DNA of 64,000 nt. It comes from SG8-41 sp963699525. GTDB lineage: Bacteria > Pseudomonadota > Gammaproteobacteria > Burkholderiales > SG8-41. Position 1 is the first letter of the stretch. Every line of letters begins with the position of its first letter. The notes beneath the pieces were generated by a model that did not search any database, was not told the origin of the DNA, and was given only the letters and a program-made list of their open reading frames with translations. The DNA is taken from the NCBI GenBank assembly GCA_963699525.1, contig CAVOUI010000007.1:1-64000 (forward strand). The letters are read 5' to 3'. This document shows positions 42,386-52,274 of this stretch, piece after piece. A program made the position numbers and the translations under genes.

Positions 42386-43467
42386 ACCGGCGCAAGGCTC
42401 TGACCTGGCTGGCGGGCCTGCTCGCGGTGCCGTCCACTGCGGCGCCAGCCAACGGCCAATCGAACACCGCGTTCGCCCCGGTGGTGCCGGGCTACCGGAT
42501 GCGGTTTCCCCGCGACGAAGGGAGCCACCCGGACTTCCGGATCGAGTGGTGGTACGTGACCGGTTGGCTCAACGACACGACGCGCCCGCTCGGTTTCCAG
42601 ATCACATTCTTTCGCGCGCGGCCCAACCTGAAGCACGACAATCCCAGCGCATTCACGCCGCGCCAGATCCTGATAGCGCACGCGGCGCTGTCCGATCCCG
42701 CGCAGGGGAGGCTCGTGTACGCCCAGCGCGCAGCGCGCGAGGGCTTCGGGCTCGCCGGCGCCGACACCGGCCGCACGCAAGTCTGGATCGACGACTGGCG
42801 GCTGGAGCAGCAGGGAAGCACCTACCATTCACGCATCCCGGCGAGCAGCTTCCTGCTCGAACTGGAACTCGAGCTCACACAACCCCCTCTGCTTCAAGGC
42901 GAGCGCGGCTTCAGTCGCAAGGGCCCGGCACCCGCGTCGGCGAGCTACTACTACAGCCTGCCTCACCTGGGCGTAAAGGGTACGGTGACGCGGGACGGCC
43001 AACCGCTGGCGGTCGCCGGCAGCGCCTGGCTCGACCACGAATGGTCGTCCCAGTACATGGAGAAGGACGCCGTCGGCTGGGACTGGATCGGTATCAACCT
43101 CGACGACGGGGCGGCGCTGATGGCGTTCCGAATGCGCGACAGGGCGGGTGCAACCTTCTGGGCGGGCGGAGCTCTGCGCCGCGCGGACCGTTCGGTCCGG
43201 GTGTTCTCGCCCCAGGACGTGCGGTTTACCCCGCGCCGCGAGTGGCGCTCGGCGCGAACCGGCACGAGCTACCCGGTGTCATGGGTGGTCAATGCGGGAG
43301 AGCTCGAATTCGTGATCGAGCCGCTCTTCGACGACCAGGAGCACGACACCCGCGCCTCGACCGGCACGATCTACTGGGAAGGCGCCGTGCGCGCACTGCG
43401 CGCGGGCAAGCGGGTGGGGGTGGGGTATCTTGAGCTGACCGGCTACTGGCGCCGGCTCGAGCTGTAG
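42382..43467 (+). CDS. AttH/CrtC lipocalin-like exported protein
   Basis: 361 residues with a twin-arginine-like signal (MNRRKALTWLAGLLAVPSTA), then the paired lipocalin-type domains of the AttH/carotenoid-hydratase family, with FRIEWWYVTGWL (residues about 52-63), FQITFFRAR and SAWLDHEWSSQYM (about 215-227). Such proteins are typically encoded with a LolD-like ATPase and FtsX-like permeases, which lie just upstream here with a GGDEF/EAL gene between. The GTG start overlaps that gene's stop by four bases (GTGA). The ligand is unknown. Confidence 0.88.
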   Translation: MNRRKALTWLAGLLAVPSTAAPANGQSNTAFAPVVPGYRMRFPRDEGSHPDFRIEWWYVTGWLNDTTRPLGFQITFFRARPNLKHDNPSAFTPRQILIAHAALSDPAQGRLVYAQRAAREGFGLAGADTGRTQVWIDDWRLEQQGSTYHSRIPASSFLLELELELTQPPLLQGERGFSRKGPAPASASYYYSLPHLGVKGTVTRDGQPLAVAGSAWLDHEWSSQYMEKDAVGWDWIGINLDDGAALMAFRMRDRAGATFWAGGALRRADRSVRVFSPQDVRFTPRREWRSARTGTSYPVSWVVNAGELEFVIEPLFDDQEHDTRASTGTIYWEGAVRALRAGKRVGVGYLELTGYWRRLEL

Positions 43468-43473
43468 CCTTCC

Positions 43474-43740
43474 TTACTCGCCGCCGGAGGCGTCGTCCGA
43501 CCAGCGCCGGCGCGGTCCGGAGTAGTCCTCCCCGCCGGGGTCGTTCTCGTCCGTGGCTTCTTCGGGCTCGTCGAACTTGTCGAGCTCCCGCAGCAGGGAT
43601 TGCAGGCGCAATTCAGCGGTCGAGTCCATGCTCTTCTGGCCGGAGAGCCGCTTGGCGACGGTCGAGGCCCGTTCGAAGTCGCGCTTGGTCTTGATCGGCC
43701 GGGCCGGGCCGTCGCTCCTCTTGCGCTCTCGCTTGGTCAT
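43474..43740 (-). CDS. Small charged protein, unknown function
   Basis: 88 residues: a basic N-terminus (MTKRERKRSDGPARPIKTKR), a helical middle (AELRLQSLLRELDKFDEP) and an acidic Asp/Glu/Gly-rich tail, with no recognised domain. GAGGAG lies five bases before the ATG, which supports translation. It is downstream of clpB on the same strand and converges with the AttH-like gene at a 6-base gap. Confidence 0.65.
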   Translation of the reverse strand: MTKRERKRSDGPARPIKTKRDFERASTVAKRLSGQKSMDSTAELRLQSLLRELDKFDEPEEATDENDPGGEDYSGPRRRWSDDASGGE

Positions 43741-43814
43741 CGCTCTCCTCGCACGCCGGCCCTATGGCCGGACCGCTTCAGCATATTCTATCTCTCCTGC
43801 GCGCGCCCAAAGTC

Positions 43815-43840
43815 AAAGCCCCGCGTGGAAGCGGGGCTGT
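43815..43840 (-). terminator. Likely clpB terminator
   Basis: Stem agccccgc-gtgga-agcggggct (43817-43838). On the minus strand it is followed by TTGACTTT, a weak T-tract. It lies about 40 bases after the clpB stop. Confidence 0.55.
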
Positions 43841-43876
43841 GGGGGTTCCCGGACCGATTGGGCCGTGAATGGATTC

Positions 43877-46477
<2,601 letters not shown>

Positions 46478-46501
46478 ACCCTTACTTTATCCGGTTGCCC
46501 C

Positions 46502-46577
46502 GTGCGTGTTGAACGGCGAAATCGTTATCCGTTCGAACACGCACATTTAAACCGGCGCGTAAGCGTCCGGTTTTAAA
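46502..46577 (-). repeat. Two-hairpin intergenic element, copy 2 (clpB leader)
   Basis: Hairpin 1: GTGCGTGTTGAACGG (46502-46516) with CCGTTCGAACACGCAC (46529-46544), one bulge. Hairpin 2: TTTAAACCGG (46546-46555) with CCGGTTTTAAA (46567-46577), with an inner CGC/GCG. It has the same order, spacing and orientation relative to the downstream gene as copy 1, while several stem positions differ on both arms together. Confidence 0.7.
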
Positions 46578-46579
46578 CG

Positions 46580-46607
46580 ATATTGGGAGGAAAGCCTCGT
46601 TTTCAAG
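46580..46607 (-). promoter_or_regulatory. Sigma-32 heat-shock promoter of clpB
   Basis: The minus strand has CTTGAAA (46607-46601), 13 bases, then CCCAATAT (46587-46580), close to the heat-shock consensus CTTGAAA-N13-CCCCATNT. Transcription would start near 46573, leaving a leader of about 95 nt that contains hairpin 1 and most of hairpin 2 of the element. Confidence 0.7.
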
Positions 46608-46730
46608 TAGCCCGCCGAGGAAAGTTCCGAGCCCTGCCCCTGGTTTCCGCCCGCCTCCTGCCACGGGCCGACACGAGTCAAGGCGCGAGATTACCGCTAT
46701 AGTTGGCACGGTCGACGGATCGCCGCTCCA

Positions 46731-46964
46731 ATGAAAGATCCCGCGCAAGCCCCGCGCCTCAGGTTGTGGCAGGAAATCACGCTGATCCTCGTGATCAAGG
46801 CCGTGACCCTGCTCGCAATCTGGTGGGCGTGGTTTGCGCACCCCCAGGACAAGCGGCTCGACGGCGCCGGCGTCGCGGACTCGATCACCCCGGCGGACCC
46901 CGGCGCGAAAGCGACCCCCCTCCTCCCCGAGAAGAACCATGCTCCCCGACCTGGATCTCGTTAG
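46731..46964 (+). CDS. cydP: CydP-like small subunit of bd oxidase
   Basis: 77 residues with one membrane helix (EITLILVIKAVTLLAIWWAWFA, about 14-35) and a short loose tail. Small proteins of this type precede cydA in many proteobacteria and are annotated as putative oxidase subunit CydP. It overlaps the cydA start by 26 bases, so the two are probably translationally coupled. A TATAGT box (46698-46703) lies about 30 bases upstream. Confidence 0.8.
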   Translation: MKDPAQAPRLRLWQEITLILVIKAVTLLAIWWAWFAHPQDKRLDGAGVADSITPADPGAKATPLLPEKNHAPRPGSR

Positions 46965-48513
46965 CGTCTCGCGGCTGCAGTTCGCGGTCACGGCGATGTA
47001 CCACTTCCTGTTCGTGCCGCTCACGCTCGGGCTCTCGTGGATCCTCGCGATCATGGAATCGGTGTACGTGATGACCGGGCGCGAGATCTACAAGGACATG
47101 ACGCAGTTCTGGGGCAAGCTTTTCGGCATCAACTTCGCCATGGGCGTCACCACCGGGATTACGCTCGAGTTCCAGTTCGGCACCAACTGGGCCTACTACT
47201 CGCACTACGTGGGCGACATCTTCGGAGTGCCGCTGGCGATCGAGGGGCTGATGGCGTTTTTCCTCGAGTCCACCTTCGTCGGGCTGTTCTTCTTTGGCTG
47301 GGACCGGCTGTCGAAGGTCGGCCACCTCGCGGTCACCTACCTGGTGGCGCTCGGCTCCAACCTCTCCGCGCTTTGGATCCTGATCGCCAACGGCTGGATG
47401 CAGTCTCCGGTCGGCGCCGAGTTCAACTTCGAGACGATGCGGATGGAGTTGACGAGCCTCTCCCAGATCATCTTGAACCCGGTGGCCCAGTGCAAGTTCG
47501 TGCACACGGTCGCGGCGGGCTATGTCACCGCCGCGACTTTCGTGCTCGGGGTAAGCTCGTGGTACCTCTTGCGCGGGCGCGATGTCGCCTTCGCCATCCG
47601 CTCCTTCGCGGTGGCGTCGGGCTTCGGGCTCGCCTCGGTGCTCTCGGTGATCGTGCTCGGCGACGAGTCGGGCTACACCGTCGGCGAGGTGCAGCGGGTG
47701 AAGCTCGCGGTCATCGAGGCCGAGTGGCATACCCAGAAGGCGCCTGCCGCCATTACCGTGTTCGGCATTCCAAACGAGGAGCAGGAGCGCACCGACTATG
47801 CCGTGAAGGTTCCCTGGGCGCTGGGCCTGATCGCGACGCGCTCGGTGGACGAGAAGATCGCCGGCATCATCGACTTGAAGAAGGAGGCCGCGGCGCGGAT
47901 CCGCAATGGCATGGTCGCCTACGAAGCGCTGCAGAAGCTGCGCGCCGGTGACAAGACGCCCGACACGCGCCACACCTTCGAGCTGCGCAAGAAGGACCTG
48001 GGATACGCGCTGCTGCTCAGGAAGTACACGCCCAACGTGCTGGACGCGACCGACGAGCAGGTCGCGCGGGCGGCGGCCGACACGATCCCGCGCGTGGCAC
48101 CGATGTTCTGGGCATTCCGCATCATGGTCGGCATCGGCTTCGTGCTGTTATTCCTGTACTGCGCCGCGTTCTACTTTCTCGCCGTGCGCAACCTCGCGCC
48201 ACAGCGCTGGCTGATGAAGCTCGCGTTCTGGAGCATGCCGCTGCCCTGGATCGCGTGCGAAGTCGGCTGGTTCGTCGCCGAGTACGGGCGCCAGCCGTGG
48301 ACCATCGCCGAGGTGCTGCCGACGTTTCTCAGCGTTTCGAACATCCCGGCCTCGAACGTCTACTGGAGCCTGGCGGGATTCATCGCGTTCTACACCGCGC
48401 TCCTCGTCGTGGAGCTCTATCTGATGGTGAAGTACATCCGCTGGGGACCGGGCAGCCTCGGCACGGGCCGCTACTCGATCGAGCTCGCGCCGGCGAAGGG
48501 GGTGGCGTCATGA
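46939..48513 (+). CDS. cydA: Cytochrome bd quinol oxidase subunit I
   Basis: Carries haems b558, b595 and d and the quinol site. 524 residues, about nine helices, beginning MLPDLDLVSVSRLQFAV. The N-terminal region has MYHFLFVPLTLGLSW (haem ligand His), GINFAMGVTTGITLEFQFGTNW, and VHTVAAGYVTAATFVLG with the second His. A long hydrophilic Q-loop (about 245-390) indicates the long, E. coli-like type. The stop overlaps cydB (ATGA). The oxidase gives a high-oxygen-affinity or sulfide-tolerant route for electrons (family knowledge), which suits a sulfur oxidiser. Confidence 0.96.
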   Translation: MLPDLDLVSVSRLQFAVTAMYHFLFVPLTLGLSWILAIMESVYVMTGREIYKDMTQFWGKLFGINFAMGVTTGITLEFQFGTNWAYYSHYVGDIFGVPLAIEGLMAFFLESTFVGLFFFGWDRLSKVGHLAVTYLVALGSNLSALWILIANGWMQSPVGAEFNFETMRMELTSLSQIILNPVAQCKFVHTVAAGYVTAATFVLGVSSWYLLRGRDVAFAIRSFAVASGFGLASVLSVIVLGDESGYTVGEVQRVKLAVIEAEWHTQKAPAAITVFGIPNEEQERTDYAVKVPWALGLIATRSVDEKIAGIIDLKKEAAARIRNGMVAYEALQKLRAGDKTPDTRHTFELRKKDLGYALLLRKYTPNVLDATDEQVARAAADTIPRVAPMFWAFRIMVGIGFVLLFLYCAAFYFLAVRNLAPQRWLMKLAFWSMPLPWIACEVGWFVAEYGRQPWTIAEVLPTFLSVSNIPASNVYWSLAGFIAFYTALLVVELYLMVKYIRWGPGSLGTGRYSIELAPAKGVAS

Positions 48514-49652
48514 TCCTCGATTACGAGACGCTCAAGATCATCTGGTGGCTGTTCGTCGGCGTGCTGCTGATCGGATTCGCGGTGACCGACGGATTCGACA
48601 TGGGCGTGGGCGCGCTGCTGCCCTTCCTCGGCAAGACCGACGAGGAGCGCCGCGTCATCATCAATTCGGTGGGCGCGACGTGGGAAGGCAACCAGGTCTG
48701 GTTCATCACCGCCGGCGGCGCCACCTTCGCGGCGTGGCCGCTGGTCTATGCGGCGGCGTTCTCCGGACTTTATTGGGCGCTGCTGCTCGTCCTGTTCGCG
48801 CTGTTCTTCCGGCCGGTGGGCTTCGACTTCCGCAGCAAGGTGGACGACCCGCGCTGGCGCAATGCGTGGGACTGGGGGCTTTTCATTGGCGGCGCGGTGC
48901 CGGCCCTGGTATTCGGCGTCGCATTCGGCAACCTTCTGCTCGGCCTGCCGTTCCATTACGACCGCGACCTGCAGGTGTACTACACCGGTTCCTTCATCGC
49001 GCTGCTGAACCCCTTCGGGTTGCTCGCGGGCGTCGTGAGCCTCGCCATGCTCACCATGCACGGCGCGGCTTATCTTCAACTGCGCACCGAGGGCGAGATC
49101 AACGCCCGGGCCGGACGTGCGCTGCGGGTGGCCGCGGTGGTGGTGATCGCGGGATTCGCGCTTGCGGGTATCTGGATCGCGAGCGGAATCGACGGCTATC
49201 GAATCACTTCGATGCCAGCCGCTGACAGCGCCTTCACGCCCCTCGCCAAAACGGTGGAGCGGGCGCCCGGCGCGTGGCTCGCCAACTACAGCGCACACTC
49301 CTGGATGCTGGCCGCTCCGGTATTGGGCTTCGGGGGAGCGCTGCTGGCGATCCTGTGGAGCCGCAGCGGCCGGGCGATCGCAGCGTTCGTCGCGACCGCC
49401 GTGTCGGTGTCATGCATCATCCTGACCGCGGGCTTCTCGATGTTCCCGTTCGTGATGCCGTCGAGCACCAACCCCGCGAGCAGCCTCACCGCGTGGGACG
49501 CCGTGTCCAGCCACCGCACGCTGCAGATCATGTTCTGGGTGGTGGTGGTGTTCCTGCCTGTCGTGCTCGCCTATACAGCCTGGGTCTACCGCGTGCTGCG
49601 CGGCAAGATCACCGTCGAGCAGGTGCGCGCGAAGCCGCGCAGCCTGTATTGA
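48510..49652 (+). CDS. cydB: Cytochrome bd quinol oxidase subunit II
   Basis: 380 residues, eight or more helices, beginning MILDYETLKIIWWLFVGVLL. The typical CydB signatures GFAVTDGFDMGVGALLPFLG, VGATWEGNQVWFITAGGATFAAWP and FSMFPFVMPSS are present. It pairs with CydA. The ATG overlaps the cydA stop by four bases, so an upstream extension in this frame is rejected. Confidence 0.96.
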   Translation: MILDYETLKIIWWLFVGVLLIGFAVTDGFDMGVGALLPFLGKTDEERRVIINSVGATWEGNQVWFITAGGATFAAWPLVYAAAFSGLYWALLLVLFALFFRPVGFDFRSKVDDPRWRNAWDWGLFIGGAVPALVFGVAFGNLLLGLPFHYDRDLQVYYTGSFIALLNPFGLLAGVVSLAMLTMHGAAYLQLRTEGEINARAGRALRVAAVVVIAGFALAGIWIASGIDGYRITSMPAADSAFTPLAKTVERAPGAWLANYSAHSWMLAAPVLGFGGALLAILWSRSGRAIAAFVATAVSVSCIILTAGFSMFPFVMPSSTNPASSLTAWDAVSSHRTLQIMFWVVVVFLPVVLAYTAWVYRVLRGKITVEQVRAKPRSLY

Positions 49653-49664
49653 AAGGAGCGTCTC

Positions 49665-49808
49665 ATGTGGTACTTCTCATGGATACTCGGCCTGGGGCTC
49701 GCGCTCGCGTTCGGCATCATCAACGTGATGTGGCTGGAAGCCAGTTACGCTTTCGGCGATCTGGACGAAAAGGAAACGAAGCGGCGGTTCGAGGATCGCA
49801 GCAGCTAG
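49665..49808 (+). CDS. cydX: Cytochrome bd accessory subunit CydX
   Basis: 47 residues: MWYFSWILGLGLALAFGIIN, then a tail with NVMWLEASYAFGDLDEKETK. The single helix followed by a charged tail, and the initial MWYFSWILG, are characteristic of CydX, which stabilises the haem site of CydAB. AAAGGAG lies seven bases before the ATG, and the gene is 12 bases after cydB. Confidence 0.92.
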   Translation: MWYFSWILGLGLALAFGIINVMWLEASYAFGDLDEKETKRRFEDRSS

Positions 49809-50269
49809 CATGCAGCGCAACAAATCGGGAACTGATGCGCATGAGATCCGGCGCATTAATAAATCAAACGTGGCCATTGAATATTCTTATGTGCGCTTGT
49901 GCGAGCCGCACTGGGCGACGCGCTTCAAGCCCGCTGTCGATGCTTGACTTCCGGAGAGGTGCGACTAACACTATCGCTGCTTGACTGTTGCTCGAGCAGC
50001 TTGAAGCGTGCGGTCCAGACTCTGGATCCGCGAAAAAGAATCCGCGCACCGCCATTGCGTGAGCTATAAACGGCTGTCGAGTGCGTCCGCGGCCATTGCG
50101 TGGCGCACCCGATCAGACCTCACGAACAAGGGGACATCACGAACAAGGGAGTAGCACATGGCCTGAGTCCCGTCCGGCCTGTGACCGGCGCGAGGCCTTC
50201 GCCAAGGTCGTCGTACCGCGCGAGGTCAACTCCAATTTCTAAGAGGCAATTCAGTTGAGAGGAGACAAC
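49809..50269. other. Intergenic region between cydX and the YeiH exporter
   Basis: About 460 bases, visibly less GC-rich than the flanking genes. Only short open frames without ribosome-binding sites or recognisable products are seen. It contains two short direct repeats, cacgaacaaggg (50120-50131 and 50138-50149) and gccattgcgtg (50051 and 50092), and the AGAGGAGA ribosome-binding site of the next gene. No tRNA, insertion sequence or clear terminator was found. Confidence 0.5.
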
Positions 50270-51415
50270 ATGTCGGATAACGTGGGTTTTATTCAGAAAC
50301 TGCCGCGAGCGATACCAGGTCTGGCACTGATCGTCGTCACCCTCTGGGTGCTGCGGCAATGGGTCGAGCCCTGGATGGCCACCACCGTGCTGTTCGGACA
50401 GAAAGGATGGCTAGTCAATGTCTGGCACCTGAACTACATCCTGCTCGGAATCCTTGCCGGGATGCTTTATCGCAACGTTTTTTTCGGCGGTAAAATCCCG
50501 GAATTCTTTGCTGATGGTTTCCGCTTGTCACGCCTGTTGATTAAGACCGGGGTCATCCTGCTCGGCTCGCTCTACACCGTGCAGGCGATCGTCAAACTCG
50601 GCGCGATGGCGATTTTCCTGATCGGCGGGTTCGTGATACTGAGCATCGTCATGGTCTTGTGGCTGGGCCGGGTCTTCGCGATGGAGCGCCCGATGACCGC
50701 GGTGCTTGCCAACGCCTGTGGAATCTGCGGAGTGAGCGCCGCAGTCGCGACGGCGCCCGCGGTCCAGGCCAAGGGCTCAGACGTTGCCTACGCAATCGCC
50801 ACGATCCTGGGCTTCGGCATCGTCACCATGTTCGTAAGCCCGTTTATCGGACACGCGTTGAATCTCACGGATCTGCAGTACGGTGCCTGGGTCGGCACCG
50901 GTATCCTCAATTCCGGCCAAGTTTTGGCAGCCTCGCTGGCCTTCAATCCCAAGGTGGCGCCTGGGACCGCGGTATCGGTGGGAGAGATCTGGAACATCAT
51001 GCGGGTCATTGCGATCCCGTTCGCCGTGTTCATCGTCACTATCTGGTACTGGACCGGCGAAGCCAAGGTAGCGCCGCAGGCACAGCAGAAATCGCTCGGC
51101 ACGCTGCTGGTCGAGAAGTTCCCCGTCTTTGTGATCGGATTTGGCGTAATGGTGCTCCTGACCAGCTTCGGCGCTTTCGGCGACGTCGGCATCAAGGGCG
51201 GCCCACCCGCTTCCGATACGATCAAGCTGCTGCGCGTCTGGATGACCTGGATTTTCGGTTTCGGCCTCGTGGGACTCGGCGGGTACATCGACATCAAGGA
51301 GCTGATGCAGACCGGCGGCGCGCCTTTGAAGGTTGGACTGATCGTCGGTTTCACCAAGTACGCACTGGCGCTGGTCGTGGTCCTGCTGCTCAGGAACTAT
51401 CTGGTCGAAATCTGA
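50270..51415 (+). CDS. YeiH/UPF0324 family putative sulfate (anion) exporter
   Basis: 381 residues from MSDNVGFIQKLPRAIPGL, about ten hydrophobic helices, with family features ANACGICGVSAAVATAPAVQAKG (an ICG-xS-A motif), GAWVGTGILNSGQVLAA and a final pair of helices after IDIKELMQTGGAPLKVG. Members are annotated as putative sulfate exporters; direct evidence is thin. Followed by a 51-aa membrane peptide and a universal stress protein with tight spacing. In a cell that makes sulfate through Sat/AprBA, an export role would fit (inference). Confidence 0.87.
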   Translation: MSDNVGFIQKLPRAIPGLALIVVTLWVLRQWVEPWMATTVLFGQKGWLVNVWHLNYILLGILAGMLYRNVFFGGKIPEFFADGFRLSRLLIKTGVILLGSLYTVQAIVKLGAMAIFLIGGFVILSIVMVLWLGRVFAMERPMTAVLANACGICGVSAAVATAPAVQAKGSDVAYAIATILGFGIVTMFVSPFIGHALNLTDLQYGAWVGTGILNSGQVLAASLAFNPKVAPGTAVSVGEIWNIMRVIAIPFAVFIVTIWYWTGEAKVAPQAQQKSLGTLLVEKFPVFVIGFGVMVLLTSFGAFGDVGIKGGPPASDTIKLLRVWMTWIFGFGLVGLGGYIDIKELMQTGGAPLKVGLIVGFTKYALALVVVLLLRNYLVEI

Positions 51416-51432
51416 TTCCCGGGGAGATCAAC

Positions 51433-51588
51433 ATGGCGCAACAGCAAAAGGTCGGCAGCGAGACGATGGGAAGCCCGGAGAAGAGCAGCAGCATGACGCT
51501 GTTCAAGGATGATCGCCAGGAGGACTGGGGCGCGATCATTTTCGCGGTCATCGTGGTCGCCATCATCATCGTCATGACGCTGAAGTAA
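51433..51588 (+). CDS. 51-residue single-helix membrane peptide
   Basis: MAQQQKVGSETMGSPEKSSS, then FKDDRQEDWGAIIFAVIVVA and a short IIIVMTLK end. A hydrophilic N-terminal half is followed by one membrane helix at the very C-terminus. GGGGAG lies seven bases before the ATG. It is 17 bases after the exporter gene and 6 before the UspA gene, so it is very probably part of that operon. It could be a small regulatory or accessory subunit of the exporter; no homologue is recognised with certainty. Confidence 0.8.
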   Translation: MAQQQKVGSETMGSPEKSSSMTLFKDDRQEDWGAIIFAVIVVAIIIVMTLK

Positions 51589-51594
51589 CGCAGC

Positions 51595-52041
51595 GTGGCC
51601 AAGCGGATCGCCGTCGCTGTCGACGGCACGCCCGCCAGCGAGGCGGCGCTGCAGCGGGCAATCGAGATCGCCCGCGAACGGCGTGCGCCGCTCGCGGGCA
51701 TGTTCGTTATCGATTCCGGTTGGACCGATTTTATCGGCAACGACTGGCAGTCGGCGCGAAATGCCCGCCAGGGATTCCTGGACTACGTGCGACAGGAGCA
51801 GGAGCGTTACGCCGCAGCGGCGGCGCGCCAGTTTGACGCCGCCACCCGTGGCTTGCCGGATGCGCAGTTCTCGGTACTCGCCGGCGACCCCGCGCAAACC
51901 CTTATCTTGGAGATGCGGCGCAGCGACGCGGAGGTCCTGGTGATCGGAGCCCATGCGTTTCGGGACTGCGGCCGTCCGAGCGCGAAGCTTCTTGCCCGGA
52001 CACTAACAAAACGAGTGCGCCAGCCGGTGATCGTGTGTTGA
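51595..52041 (+). CDS. Universal stress protein (UspA family)
   Basis: 148 residues, single Usp domain: KRIAVAVDGTPASEAALQRA at the start, and VLAGDPAQTLILEMRRSDAEVLVIGAH toward the end. The ATP-binding glycine pattern G-2x-G-9x-G(S/T) after VIGAH is degenerate (GAHAFRDCGRPSAKLLARTL), so it may not bind ATP. The GTG start is six bases after the membrane-peptide gene. Co-occurrence with the exporter suggests it modulates transport (inference). Confidence 0.88.
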   Translation: MAKRIAVAVDGTPASEAALQRAIEIARERRAPLAGMFVIDSGWTDFIGNDWQSARNARQGFLDYVRQEQERYAAAAARQFDAATRGLPDAQFSVLAGDPAQTLILEMRRSDAEVLVIGAHAFRDCGRPSAKLLARTLTKRVRQPVIVC

Positions 52042-52274
52042 GCGTTCTCCACAGCCGCCCCCGCGTTAGACGCCCCGCCCCCAGTCGCCGGACCCGCTAA
52101 TCACTCGTTACTTGCCGCTCGGCGCCGATATTCAAACGGCGCTCGCGGCCGGAGTGGCGATCTTGCAGGCCGCGCGCATGGCGGCAGCCGCAGAAGTGCG
52201 CGATCCCATCCATCCGGTTGCCCCCGATGCGTTAAAATCGCAGCACGGTTCGCCGACAACTAGAGATCAATCCG

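Noticed and set aside
52042..52274. Possible gene before nadC (open frame from 52112)
   Set aside because: No ribosome-binding site or recognisable product. It is open only because it continues into the alternate frame of nadC.
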